From: UBA7672 sp963718145
GTDB lineage: Bacteria > Pseudomonadota > Alphaproteobacteria > Caulobacterales > Hyphomonadaceae
DNA length: 64,000 nucleotides
Assembly: GCA_963718145.1 (NCBI GenBank)
Contig: CAVQYJ010000012.1
Span: 310,001-374,000 of the forward strand
Direction: 5' to 3'
A program made the translations under genes and the position numbers. Position 1 is the stretch's first letter, and each line of letters starts with the position of its first letter. The notes under the pieces are model-generated. The model searched no databases, had not been told where the DNA came from, and saw only the letters and a program-made list of their open reading frames with translations. This document shows, piece after piece, positions 51,873 to 60,246 of this stretch.

Positions 51873-52798
51873 GGGCGGCTCCGCGGCTGCTTCTGCTGGC
51901 GGCGAACGGGCTTGCCAGTGTGGCGCTCGCCGGAATGGACCTTTTGCGGCGCGCGGGCCGGTTCGGGCCGCTTGCCCTTGCCTGACTTGCGGTCGGACTT
52001 CCGGTCCTGCTGCGGCTGCGGCTTCTTCTGCTCGGTGCGCACGCTTCGCGAGGGATCCGGGCGCCTGCGCTCGCCCATCAGCTCCGAGAATTCCGCCAGC
52101 AGTTCGGCGGCGGGGATCTCAGCAACGACCCCGGGCTCGAGATCGTCGAGCTCGATCGGACCATAGGAAACGCGGATCAGCCGGTTCACCTTCAGGCCGA
52201 TGCTCTCCAGCGCCCGCCGCGCCTCGCGCTTCTTGCCTTCGGTTAGCGTGATATCGACCCACGAGTTGGATCCCGTCACGCGGTCGAGTGTGGCGATGAT
52301 CGAGCGATACTCGATGCCTTCGTAGACGATGCCATCCCGGAGCCGGTCGAGATCCTTCTGCTGCGCCCGGCCATAGGCGCGAGCGCGGTATTTGCGGCGC
52401 AGGCCGGTTGCGGGCAACTCAAGCGCGCGCGCCAGCTCTCCATCATTGGTCAGCAGCAGCAGTCCCTCGGTATTGAGGTCGAGGCGGCCGATGGTGACGA
52501 CGCGCGGCAGGTCTTTGGGCAAGTGATCGAAAATGGTGGGTCGCCCTTCCGGGTCGCGGTTGGTCGTCACGAGGCCCGCAGGCTTGTGATAGCGCCACAG
52601 CCGCGTGGCTTCCGGGCGGCGGACAGGCGCGCCATCGACCAGGATTTTCTCCTGGCCGGTTACTTTGAACGCAGGTGTCTCTAATTTCTGCCCATCTACG
52701 GTGACCCGGCCCTCGGCGATCAGCTTCTCGGCATCGCGCCGGGATGCAATCCCCGCGCTCGCCAGGTACTTTGCAATCCGCTCGCCCTCGTTGGTCAT
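51869..52798 (-). CDS. rluB: Large-subunit rRNA pseudouridine synthase of the RluB type
   Basis: This 309-aa protein makes pseudouridine in 23S rRNA. The S4-like RNA-binding domain is at 1-60 (RIAKYLASAGIASRRDAEKLIAEGRV in pieces), and the catalytic core has the aspartate in IGRLDLNTEGLLLLTNDG. EGKKREARRALESIG completes the family. A long basic tail of about 70 residues (RTEQKKPQPQQDRK and onward) is rich in Arg, Gln and Pro and probably binds RNA. RluB and RluF are hard to separate; RluB is favoured by the S4 domain. Its ATG overlaps the DUF4345 stop by four bases. Confidence 0.88.
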   Translation of the reverse strand: MTNEGERIAKYLASAGIASRRDAEKLIAEGRVTVDGQKLETPAFKVTGQEKILVDGAPVRRPEATRLWRYHKPAGLVTTNRDPEGRPTIFDHLPKDLPRVVTIGRLDLNTEGLLLLTNDGELARALELPATGLRRKYRARAYGRAQQKDLDRLRDGIVYEGIEYRSIIATLDRVTGSNSWVDITLTEGKKREARRALESIGLKVNRLIRVSYGPIELDDLEPGVVAEIPAAELLAEFSELMGERRRPDPSRSVRTEQKKPQPQQDRKSDRKSGKGKRPEPARAPQKVHSGERHTGKPVRRQQKQPRSRP

Positions 52799-53184
52799 GC
52801 GGTCCCGATCAGGATTGGTGAAAGCAGCGCGATACCTAGCACAAGCTCGAACGCCACGTTGAACCAGTTGAGCCCCGTCGCCGTCTTGTCCAGCGCGATG
52901 GAGAGGAGGCGGCCAAGGCCAGACCCCAGCCATGCCGTGCCCATCACGGCGGCGGCGAGGTCGGAACCCACCCGCCCGCTGATCAGCGCCCAGGCGACAA
53001 AGGCGTGTGGCGCCAAGAACAGGCCGCCATAGGTGGCGCGGAATTCGGACTTGCCCTCGACTGTCCCTTCCGTTGGCGCCAGTCGGACGAGCTTGGAGGC
53101 CCATCTGGGGTTCACCATGGCGTAAGCGCCAAGGCCGCCTCCAATCACGCAGGCAATGGCTCCAAGAATGGCTGTCCAGTGCAT
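52795..53184 (-). CDS. DUF4345-like membrane protein
   Basis: This 129-aa protein has four likely membrane helices (ILGAIACVIGGGLGAYAMV, YGGLFLAPHAFVAWALI, LAAAVMGTAWLGSGLGRLL, FNVAFELVLGIALLSPI). The layout matches the DUF4345 family of short four-helix proteins. Function is unknown. It overlaps both its neighbours in the operon: four bases with rluB and one with the PepSY gene. Confidence 0.75.
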   Translation of the reverse strand: MHWTAILGAIACVIGGGLGAYAMVNPRWASKLVRLAPTEGTVEGKSEFRATYGGLFLAPHAFVAWALISGRVGSDLAAAVMGTAWLGSGLGRLLSIALDKTATGLNWFNVAFELVLGIALLSPILIGTA

Positions 53185-53912
53185 CAGGCGGTCTCCTTCT
53201 TTTCGCGGAGTACGCCACGGGCGAAGCGGTGGATCAGGAGAACGACGCCGAACAGCACCGTCGAGAGCGCCAGCACGGCCAGGGCGATGGTCCAGGGAGT
53301 GTTGGCGTTCTCATGGTCGGTGTAGTCCATCAGGTGCAGGCCATAGAAGAAATCATAGGTCCGCCACAGATCCGTGCGCGGCGCGCTGACCTGCCCGGTG
53401 GTTGCCGAGACGTAGAGCGTTGGCTTCCCATCGCCCTCGAAACGCGCTGCCCAGGCTTGGCCCGAGAGGCCGGATTCCTGCGGCGCTTTCGCCAGTTCAA
53501 CGACGGAGACCAGCTTGCCCTCACCCGCCCAGGCGCTGACAGCAATGTCGCGGGCGAGTTCTTCGGAGACCGGCGAGATGACGGAGCCGGTTTCCGCCGA
53601 GACCAGAAAGACGCCGATCTCGGCGCGGATGTCATAGACCGGGGCGCCCGCCAGCATCCTCAATGTGAGGCTGAACGGACGATCCTCCGCAACACTGGTC
53701 AGCGCCTCGGCGGAATTCACCTTCACACGCGACATGTCGACAGGCAGCACGTGCTCCGGTGGATGCACCAGCTTTTCGCCACGCACGTCGCGCAGGTGGA
53801 AGCTCGCCATGAACAAGCCGGTCGCGGTCCAGATGAGGAGCTGGATCGCCACGAAGAGGCCTAGCCATTTGTGGATCGTCGCAACAAGGCGGGCCGCACG
53901 CGGGGAGATCAT
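53184..53912 (-). CDS. PepSY-domain membrane protein
   Basis: This 242-aa protein has an N-terminal helix (TIHKWLGLFVAIQLLIWTATGLFM in pieces) and a C-terminal one (IALAVLALSTVLFGVVLLIHRF), with a PepSY-like periplasmic domain between. Histidines in HKWLG and GLHLMDY, as well as HRF, sit as in ferric-reductase-like PepSY-TM proteins. A role in iron reduction or peptidase control is possible. It heads the operon with DUF4345, rluB and GST. A structured region lies about 117-190 bases upstream of its start. Confidence 0.8.
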   Translation of the reverse strand: MISPRAARLVATIHKWLGLFVAIQLLIWTATGLFMASFHLRDVRGEKLVHPPEHVLPVDMSRVKVNSAEALTSVAEDRPFSLTLRMLAGAPVYDIRAEIGVFLVSAETGSVISPVSEELARDIAVSAWAGEGKLVSVVELAKAPQESGLSGQAWAARFEGDGKPTLYVSATTGQVSAPRTDLWRTYDFFYGLHLMDYTDHENANTPWTIALAVLALSTVLFGVVLLIHRFARGVLREKKETA

Positions 53913-54485
53913 GACACGCGCTTAACTTGGGCTGACCGATGCGGCAAGGCGGCGCGTCCCCAGCAAACGCCAACAGCTCCACTGCCGCGAGGCCTGGAGG
54001 GATGCTGCACTCTACCTGGACATGAAGGGCGCGGGGCGCGTCTTCAGGCCGAAAAGCCGGTCGTTCCGGCGTGGAAAAGGCGGCCCATGTCGGACGCGCC
54101 CCGCGCGGCAATGCATGAGACCAGGGCTTCCCTTTTACGGGAACAGTGATCGGCCGCTTTGGCGTCCGAACCCGCTCAGCCTCCCGCCGCCGCCTGGGGA
54201 CCGTTACCTCCCCCCGCGCATCGGCGGATCACCGCATCGCTCCCCAACCCGGCCGGTCCGGACCTGCCCTTCGCAGGAAGCGACAGGACAGATGTGGGGA
54301 CGATGCCAGAGCGTGCGGAAGGGCTGGGGCGAGGGGAATATTTGCCCCAACAGCGCCGGGATGAACCCTGTGCAGCAAACACAGGGGTTCTCGATGTGCA
54401 GCAGGCCGCTTCAGGCGCGAGTTATCCAACAGCGGGCGTTGCTCGGAGCGCACAGGCGTTGAGAAATCGACGCCGTTGACCGACG
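53913..54485. other. Long intergenic region with strong secondary structure
   Basis: These 573 bases between two minus-strand genes hold no gene I can support. The most notable piece is a perfect 14-bp inverted repeat (54029-54042 against 54093-54106) enclosing two smaller stems. The rest is GC-rich and has no homology that I recognise. A structured RNA or 5' leader is possible. Confidence 0.5.
54029..54106. other. Nested stem-loop structure (candidate RNA element)
   Basis: GCGCGGGGCGCGTC at 54029-54042 pairs perfectly with GACGCGCCCCGCGC at 54093-54106. Inside, GGCC at 54047-54050 can pair with GGCC at 54082-54085, and GCCGG (54056-54060) with CCGGC (54066-54070) across TCGTT. Bulges are A-rich (GAAAA and GGAAAA). 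It could be transcribed on either strand, and on the minus strand it would lie in the leader of the PepSY operon. Confidence 0.45.
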
Positions 54486-55202
54486 CTACTGGCCTGCCCC
54501 CGACCTCACCGACATTGAATAGGGGATGTAGATTTCGAGGTCGAGCGGTCCCACCGGCCTCGTCACGGCGCGCGATTCCATGCCCGTGAGGTTGACGGAC
54601 ACAGGCGTCACCGAGCCCCCGAACGTGGACTGCATCTGCTTCACGTCATCGGCGATGGCCTTGATCAGGACATCGCGGTGCTTCTTTGGCTCGGAGATGC
54701 CGAGGAACTGGTTGTCGCCGATGACGGCCTCGACGCGGCCCGTGAGCGGTGCGTCGGCCACGAACTTCTCGGCCCGGGCGCGGATCGCCTCAAAGGTGTC
54801 GCGCTCGCGCACCATCACCTTGAGGACGATGTTGATGGCGGAGCGGTCGTTGCCGCCGTCGTCGATCATCTCCTTGATGGCCGCCGTCTCGATGGCGGCG
54901 GACTGGCCCGGCGTTCCCACTTCAATGCTCATCCCGTCTGCGCGGGCGGCGCGCTGCGAGACGGCGGTGAAGGTCTTGGCGAGTTCATCCTCGCGCGCGT
55001 CGGCCGAGCGCGTGGCCGTCTCGTAGCGCACGCTGAACAGCACGAAATCTGCCCGCACGGTGATCGACACCTGCGGAAGCTGCGCAAGCTGCTGGCGGTT
55101 CACGAAATTGGACTGGGCGACGATCTGCTGGCCGAAGGCGGCGGGAGCTATCGACAAGGCAAAGGCCGCGAATGCGGCGGCGGCGAGAAGTGCGCGGTTC
55201 AT
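54486..55202 (-). CDS. Secreted protein, SIMPL-like, paralogue of the 55301 gene
   Basis: This 238-aa protein has a signal peptide cleaved near AFG-QQ. The body is about 200 residues, with NFVNRQQLAQLPQVSITVRADF, SVRYETATRSADAREDEL and the end VGPLDLEIYIPYSMSV. The whole length is clearly related to the next gene upstream (TRPVGPL, ISEPKKHR and ETATRSAD are shared). The layout with a domain twice strand-helix-strand faintly resembles SIMPL/DUF541 proteins, but I am not sure of that. Function is unknown. Confidence 0.7.
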   Translation of the reverse strand: MNRALLAAAAFAAFALSIAPAAFGQQIVAQSNFVNRQQLAQLPQVSITVRADFVLFSVRYETATRSADAREDELAKTFTAVSQRAARADGMSIEVGTPGQSAAIETAAIKEMIDDGGNDRSAINIVLKVMVRERDTFEAIRARAEKFVADAPLTGRVEAVIGDNQFLGISEPKKHRDVLIKAIADDVKQMQSTFGGSVTPVSVNLTGMESRAVTRPVGPLDLEIYIPYSMSVRSGAGQ

Positions 55203-55300
55203 GTGTTACGACCCTCAACTGTCCCCGCCCTGTGAAGTCCCGAGGCAATCACGCGGCCGGCGGCGGAGCCAACAGGCATGACCAGTCACGTTGCAGCGAT

Positions 55301-56047
55301 CTAGCGCGGCGGCGGCTGTGGCAAAGGCGAGCCGAGCACGATCGTGTAGGGGATGTACATCTCGATTTCGAGCGGCCCGACAGGCCGCGTCTTCACCCGG
55401 CCGCCCAGCCCCGTCAGCGAAATTCCGGGCGCGCCAACGGACGTGCCGCTGAAGATCGACTGCATCAGCCGTGTGTCCTCCGCGATCTTGCGCAGCAGGT
55501 CCTCGCGGTGCTTCTTCGGGTCGGAGATGCCGATATACTGGTCGTCGCCGGTTACCGCCTCGACCCGGCCATTCACCTGGATGCCGTCGATGAAGGCTTC
55601 GGCGCGGGTTCGAAGCGTGGAAAATGTATCGCCGCGCTGCAAGGCGAATTTCAACACCACATTGATCATCGACCGGTCGCCGCCATCGGTGATCGCTTCG
55701 CGGGCAGCCGCCGTTTCCAGCGGAGCGGAATTCCCGGGATAGCCAACTTCCATGATGACGCCCTGTGCGCGGACAACGCGGGCGGCCAGCGCCGTGAACG
55801 CCCGCTCCAGTTCCCGCCGGCGCTCGTCGGCAGACCGGGTGGCGGTCTCCAGGTTCACCGTGAAGATCACAAAATCCGCCGGCGCAACGAGCGAGACATA
55901 GGGCAGCGCGCCATACTCGTCTTCATATTCGTCGTCGCTCTGGATCTTGCTGCCGGTCACGACGATCATGTCGCTCCCGACCTGCGCCCAGGCCGGCGCG
56001 GCGAACAGCGATGCGGCGACAGCAAGTCCGGCGATCCAGCGAAGCAT
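55301..56047 (-). CDS. Secreted protein, paralogue of the 54486 gene
   Basis: This 248-aa protein has a signal peptide cleaved near AWA-QV, then an acidic stretch (IQSDDEYEDEYGALPYV) absent from its sister. The shared body includes PADFVIFTVNLETATRSADERR, ISDPKKHREDLLRKIAEDT and VGPLEIEMYIPYTIVL, so the two are tandem duplicates in the same orientation with 98 bases between. After the signal peptide comes MIVVTGSKI, reminiscent of the N-terminus of TonB-dependent receptors. The ATG at 56047 has GGGAGACG before it. A periplasmic role is likely. Confidence 0.7.
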   Translation of the reverse strand: MLRWIAGLAVAASLFAAPAWAQVGSDMIVVTGSKIQSDDEYEDEYGALPYVSLVAPADFVIFTVNLETATRSADERRRELERAFTALAARVVRAQGVIMEVGYPGNSAPLETAAAREAITDGGDRSMINVVLKFALQRGDTFSTLRTRAEAFIDGIQVNGRVEAVTGDDQYIGISDPKKHREDLLRKIAEDTRLMQSIFSGTSVGAPGISLTGLGGRVKTRPVGPLEIEMYIPYTIVLGSPLPQPPPR

Positions 56048-56138
56048 CCCGCGTCTCCCAAAAGCAATGACCCCGATGCAAGCACGCGCCTGCACCGGGG
56101 CCAAGGCAGTTCTGGAGTTACGGGAGCGTAAGTGAGCC

Positions 56139-57419
56139 TTACGACCGCACGCCCTCGGTCTTGCGCTCGGCTTCGACCTTTGCCGAATACTCGTTGTCGC
56201 GGTATTTCTTGAACTCGTTGCGGGCGATGGCGCGGTTGTGGACTTCGTCCGGGCCGTCCGCGAGGCGCATGGTGCGCATCGAAGCGTACTGCTTGGCCAG
56301 GCCGAAATCGGTAGTGACGCCGCCGGCGCCGTGGGCCTGGATCGCATCGTCAATGATCCTCAGCGCAGCGAGAGGGCCGGCGACCTTGATCATGGCGATT
56401 TCGTTCTGGGCGCCCTTGTTGCCGACCTTGTCCATCATGTCGGACGCTTTCAGGCAGAGCAGACGCGTCATCTCGATGTCCATGCGGGCCCGGGCGATGC
56501 GCTCTTCCCACACGGAGTGCTCGGCGATCTTCTTGCCGAACGCGACACGGGTGAGCAGGCGCTTGCACATCTTCTCGAGCGCGACTTCCGCCGAGCCGAT
56601 AGTGCGCATGCAGTGGTGGATACGGCCCGGCCCGAGGCGCCCCTGCGCGATCTCGAAGCCGCGACCTTCGCCGAGCAGCATGTTCGAGGCCGGCACGCGC
56701 ACGTTGTCGAGGATGACTTCGGCGTGGCCGTGGGGGGCGTCGTCATAGCCGAACACCGGCAGCATGCGGACGACCTTGATGCCGGGCGTGTCGAGCGGAA
56801 CAAGGATCTGGGACTGTTGCTTGTGCTTCTCGGCGGACGGATCCGACTTGCCCATCACGATCGCGATCTTGCAGTGGCTGTCGCCGACGCCGGACGACCA
56901 CCATTTGCGGCCGTTGATGACGTACTCGTCGCCCTTGCGCTCGATGCGCGTCTCGATGTTGGTCGCGTCGGACGATGCGACGGCCGGCTCGGTCATGAGG
57001 AAGGCGGAACGGATGTCGCCGTTCATGAGCGGACGGAGCCATTTCGCCTTCTGCTCTTCGGTGCCGTAGTAGTGCAGCACTTCCATGTTGCCGGTGTCCG
57101 GCGCGGAGCAATTGAAGACTTCGGACGCGAACGAGACGTGGCCCATGATCTCGGCCAGAGGTGCATATTCGAGATTGGTGAGGCCGGCGCCCTTCCACTC
57201 GCCTTTGTCATGCTCCTTGTGCGGAGGCATGAACATGTTCCACAGGCCTTCCTTCTTCGCGATGGCCTTGAGGTCGTGGACGATCTTCGGCGTAACCCAG
57301 CGGTCGCCGGACTCGTGCTGCTTCTGGAACGTCTCGACGTTCGGGTAGATGTGCTTGTCCATGAACGCGGAGACCCGCGCGATCCATTCCTTCATCTTCG
57401 GCGTGTATTCGAAATTCAT
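56139..57419 (-). CDS. Acyl-CoA dehydrogenase
   Basis: This 426-aa FAD enzyme performs the first step of beta-oxidation, making an enoyl-CoA. Signatures are SAFLMTEPAVASSDATNIETR (flavin and substrate loop), RIHHCMRTIGSAEVALEKM and QAHGAGGVTTDFGLAKQYASM with the C-terminal flavin-binding residues; the catalytic base is expected near GPDEVHNRAIARNEFKK. It resembles the ACAD10/11 group acting on longer or branched substrates. A 6-2-6 palindrome lies 97 bases upstream. It is transcribed alone or with the GNAT gene, 199 bases upstream. Confidence 0.92.
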   Translation of the reverse strand: MNFEYTPKMKEWIARVSAFMDKHIYPNVETFQKQHESGDRWVTPKIVHDLKAIAKKEGLWNMFMPPHKEHDKGEWKGAGLTNLEYAPLAEIMGHVSFASEVFNCSAPDTGNMEVLHYYGTEEQKAKWLRPLMNGDIRSAFLMTEPAVASSDATNIETRIERKGDEYVINGRKWWSSGVGDSHCKIAIVMGKSDPSAEKHKQQSQILVPLDTPGIKVVRMLPVFGYDDAPHGHAEVILDNVRVPASNMLLGEGRGFEIAQGRLGPGRIHHCMRTIGSAEVALEKMCKRLLTRVAFGKKIAEHSVWEERIARARMDIEMTRLLCLKASDMMDKVGNKGAQNEIAMIKVAGPLAALRIIDDAIQAHGAGGVTTDFGLAKQYASMRTMRLADGPDEVHNRAIARNEFKKYRDNEYSAKVEAERKTEGVRS

Positions 57420-57515
57420 GGCCGGTGGCCTCCCTGATGCGGTCCGCGCGTGTCAGCGCCGGCACACCGCCTTCCGGGCCCTTGCCCGTCGAGTGTGCAG
57501 CCGTGCGGGTGTTAC

Positions 57516-57529
57516 CTTCTTGTAAGAAG
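57516..57529. promoter_or_regulatory. Palindrome upstream of the acyl-CoA dehydrogenase gene
   Basis: CTTCTT-GT-AAGAAG is a 6-2-6 inverted repeat 97 bases before the acyl-CoA dehydrogenase start. Its position suits an operator for a TetR- or GntR-type fatty-acid regulator, none of which is encoded nearby. Confidence 0.35.
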
Positions 57530-57618
57530 TGCCTATCCGCCACCAAAGCCCAAGGCAATGGGATTGCCGGCCTGCCGATCGGATTTTGGTGCGTCAGAGA
57601 CGCGCTTTCACATGGATT

Positions 57619-58182
57619 TCAGTCGCGGCCGAGCGGGGTCACCGAGACAGAACGTTCAGCGACTGAGGCGAGATCCTTCCACCAGTAGCCGACGAGCGGC
57701 ACGATCTGGCCGCCCACGCTGTCGACCTTGCGACCGGCGTGCTCGCCCTTCAGCACTTCGTAGAAGTCGCGCGCCGCGCCATTGTCGCGCAACACCCACA
57801 ACCCTCCCGAGAACATTGCCCGGCGGATGCAGTGGTCGGCCGCGGCCTTCATCAGCGCCCGGCCGACACCGGCTCCGCGCTGCTCCTTCAGCACGTAGAT
57901 CATGCTGATCTCGGCGTCCCATGGGGCGAACGCCTCGCGCGAATGGCCGACGGCGACAAAACCCACGATCTCCTTGCCCGAGGCAGCGACGAAAATCCCC
58001 TCGTCGAGGTCTTCGGACCGGCGGTCGAGGCTGGAACGCCAGCGCGGCATGAGACGACGCTCATTGAGGCCTTCGAGGTACATGCCGTCGAGCATGCCCT
58101 TGTAGGCTTCCTTCCACGTGCGCTCGTGGACGCGCGCAATGCCGAGGGCGTCCGTCCGCCTTGCCGTGCGAATGTGGATCAT
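57619..58182 (-). CDS. GNAT-family N-acetyltransferase
   Basis: This 187-aa acetyl-CoA-dependent acyltransferase has the N-terminal IRTARRTDALGIARVHERTW, the central ISMIYVLKEQRGAGVGRALM, which carries the acetyl-CoA loop R-G-A-G-V-G, and GLWVLRDNGAARDFYEVLKG. The substrate is unknown; relatives acetylate amines, antibiotics or protein N-termini. It is on the same strand as the acyl-CoA dehydrogenase gene. Confidence 0.85.
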   Translation of the reverse strand: MIHIRTARRTDALGIARVHERTWKEAYKGMLDGMYLEGLNERRLMPRWRSSLDRRSEDLDEGIFVAASGKEIVGFVAVGHSREAFAPWDAEISMIYVLKEQRGAGVGRALMKAAADHCIRRAMFSGGLWVLRDNGAARDFYEVLKGEHAGRKVDSVGGQIVPLVGYWWKDLASVAERSVSVTPLGRD

Positions 58183-58331
58183 CCCTAACCTCCATCCGAC
58201 TCGTTCAGACTATGGCGCGCGGAGCCGAGCGCAAGGCGCCAAGGTTGGACGCGCCGACACAGTCTGGCTATCAGGACGCAAGCCGGGTTCCCGGCTCTGT
58301 TCCCGTTTTGATTCGGTTGGAACGCTCAGGC

Positions 58332-59099
58332 ATGTCGTCGGCCGTCATCGCTGTCATCCTCGCGGCAACGCTCGTCACAGCAGCGATTTCCGGCGTCTTC
58401 GGCATGGCGGGGGGGCTGTTGCTGATGGGCGTCCTCGCGGCGTTCACGCCGGTGGCGACGGCCATGGTGATGCATGGATTCATCCAGATCATCTCGAACT
58501 TTTCCCGGGCGGCGCTTCTATGGAAGCACATCTCCTGGTCACTGGTGGGCCGCTATGCGCTCGGAATAGGCGGCGCGCTGCTTGTGATCGCGGCTATCGC
58601 CTGGCGGCCGACCCAGCCGGAGGTGTTCATCCTGCTGGGCCTCACCGCAATGGTGGTTTGGGTTCCCAAGAGCTGGGTTGAGGTCAATGTCGAGCGAAAG
58701 TTCCAGGCCGAAGTCTGCGGGTTCCTCGTCCAGAAGCTGAACACGATCGCCGGGGTGGCAGGGCCGCTTCTGGACCTGTTTTTCGTGAAGACCCTGCTGC
58801 CGCGCCAGACCGTTGTCGCAACGAAAGCCGCCACGCAGGTGATGGCTCACGCCGTCAAGATCGCCTTCTGGGGCTGGCCGCTGCTGGCCGAGCTGAACTC
58901 GCCGCACGCTGCGGAGGCGCAATTCCCTCCTCTGTGGATCTTCGCGGCAGTTGTTCCGCTGTCGCTGCTGGGAACCTGGGCCGGAGGACGCGTGCTCGAC
59001 CGGATGACCGACGTCAGTTTCCGCGAATGGACCAAGTGGATCGTGACCGTGACAGGGATAGTCTACCTCGTGCGGGGGGTGGCGGGGTATCCGGGCTGA
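58332..59099 (+). CDS. TauE/SafE (TSUP) family membrane transporter
   Basis: This 255-aa protein has about seven to eight hydrophobic helices and the family sign ISGVFGMAGGLLLMGVLAAF near the start, with a second copy (AGVAGPLLDLFFVKTL) halfway: two homologous halves. Relatives move sulphonates, sulphite or organic anions across the inner membrane. The ATG at 58332 has GGAACGCTCAGG before it. Its stop is one base from the stop of the convergent lipoprotein gene. Confidence 0.85.
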   Translation: MSSAVIAVILAATLVTAAISGVFGMAGGLLLMGVLAAFTPVATAMVMHGFIQIISNFSRAALLWKHISWSLVGRYALGIGGALLVIAAIAWRPTQPEVFILLGLTAMVVWVPKSWVEVNVERKFQAEVCGFLVQKLNTIAGVAGPLLDLFFVKTLLPRQTVVATKAATQVMAHAVKIAFWGWPLLAELNSPHAAEAQFPPLWIFAAVVPLSLLGTWAGGRVLDRMTDVSFREWTKWIVTVTGIVYLVRGVAGYPG

Positions 59100-59606
59100 C
59101 TACTCCACCGAACAGAACAGCTCGTCCTTCGTCGCTTTCTTCCCGGCCTCGCAGCCAAGTTCGACAAATTTTTCCTGCGCGCTGGAGAGCCACTGGCTGC
59201 GCTGGTCGATTTCCTCGACCGTGACCGAAGGCGAGGGAGGCTCGCGGGTCCATTGCGGAAAGTCGGGCAGCGTGCACGCATCGCCCGTCAGCAGTCCTTT
59301 GCCGCAGATATCGTTGCGCAGCTCGAGCAGATGGGCGGCGCCGGACTTCAGGGCTGCATCCGCGCGAAAGAGCTGCTGGTCGTAGAGTTCACCATTGGCC
59401 GCTGGAGCTTCGCGCACGCCCTCGATCGCCTTGTCGATCAGTATCGACCAGCGCTGGGCGTCGATGGAGACCACGAACGGATCAAGCGGCTCGCTCGACG
59501 CCGCCGGCGGCTGGGCGGTAGGCCGTGCATCGGCGACTTTCTGCTGCTGAGGCTGGCAGGCGGCCAGCGCCATCACCGCAAGTCCAAGTATGGCTCTCAC
59601 CGGCAT
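59100..59606 (-). CDS. Predicted lipoprotein of unknown function
   Basis: This 168-aa protein has a lipobox (ALAAC-QPQ) near residue 17 and a Pro/Ala-rich linker. A mostly helical body (SIDAQRWSILIDKAIEGV, LFRADAALKSGAAHLLELR) with four further cysteines (NDICGKG, DACTLP, ELGCEAG, ELFCSVE) follows and would pair in the periplasm. No family recognised. It ends one base beyond the TauE/SafE stop, convergent. Confidence 0.65.
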   Translation of the reverse strand: MPVRAILGLAVMALAACQPQQQKVADARPTAQPPAASSEPLDPFVVSIDAQRWSILIDKAIEGVREAPAANGELYDQQLFRADAALKSGAAHLLELRNDICGKGLLTGDACTLPDFPQWTREPPSPSVTVEEIDQRSQWLSSAQEKFVELGCEAGKKATKDELFCSVE

Positions 59607-59665
59607 CTCCCCTAGAGATGCCCCAGCCTATCGCGCCGCTCGTGGCGGCAATACGGCTATTTCAG

Positions 59666-60145
59666 TCAGGATGCAGCTTGTTCTGCAGTCTTTGCCGGCT
59701 CGTCCTGCTTGCGGGCGGGTCCGACATAATCGTCCGTCTCGATCCACGGCTTGTTGGAATTGCGCGCCGCCAGGATCTTCTTGACCAGCGAGTCACCCGA
59801 GGCCGGGAACAGAACGTATTCGTGGCCGCCGGCGTTGATCACGGCTTTCACCGTCTCGACATCCCGCCGCTGCGAGGCGGCGACGATCGGGATCTGCTTG
59901 TTCGGTGAGCGATCATCGCGACGAAGAAAGCGGATTATGTCGAGGCCGGCATCGTTCTCGGGACCATCGACATAGACGATCACAGCGCGCGGATCGGTCG
60001 TCGAGAAGCCTTCGAAAATCCCGCCTTCGTCCGAGGCAAGATAGATCGCGCGAACACCCATACCGCGGAGCGCCATGCGCATTGTGCGGGCAATGCTCAT
60101 GTTTGTCGAAAAAATCAGGACAGAAAGGTCCGCCGGATTGCTCAT
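59666..60145 (-). CDS. Degenerate receiver-domain protein (pseudo-receiver)
   Basis: This 159-aa protein has the receiver fold (SVLIFSTNMSIARTMRMALR, VIVYVDGPENDAG, IPIVAASQR, YVLFPAS). The phosphoacceptor may be the Asp of YVDGPE, but the acidic pair at the start of strand 1 is lost (FSTN instead of a DD), and the conserved lysine before proline is missing (LFPA rather than KP). It is therefore unlikely to be phosphorylated normally. A Lys/Asp tail follows. The ATG at 60145 is preceded by GGGGTG; a TTG one codon earlier is also possible. Confidence 0.75.
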   Translation of the reverse strand: MSNPADLSVLIFSTNMSIARTMRMALRGMGVRAIYLASDEGGIFEGFSTTDPRAVIVYVDGPENDAGLDIIRFLRRDDRSPNKQIPIVAASQRRDVETVKAVINAGGHEYVLFPASGDSLVKKILAARNSNKPWIETDDYVGPARKQDEPAKTAEQAAS

Positions 60146-60246
60146 CAAAACACCCCTGCCGCACGAAAAGGTTTACGCTAGGGCGCTTAACGTAAACTTA
60201 CCCTCACCCATCAACGATGCGTGTACTGGGCGAGAAATCGGCAGGT

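Noticed and set aside
54120..54160. TAAAAGGGAAGCCC on the minus strand, like a cobalamin riboswitch piece
   Set aside because: The other conserved parts (GCAACTGT and the AGNCAGGAGACC box) are absent downstream.
60186..60202. TTAACGTAAACTTAC upstream of the pseudo-receiver as a possible CtrA site
   Set aside because: The second half-site is TTAC rather than TTAA, and one weak match is not evidence.
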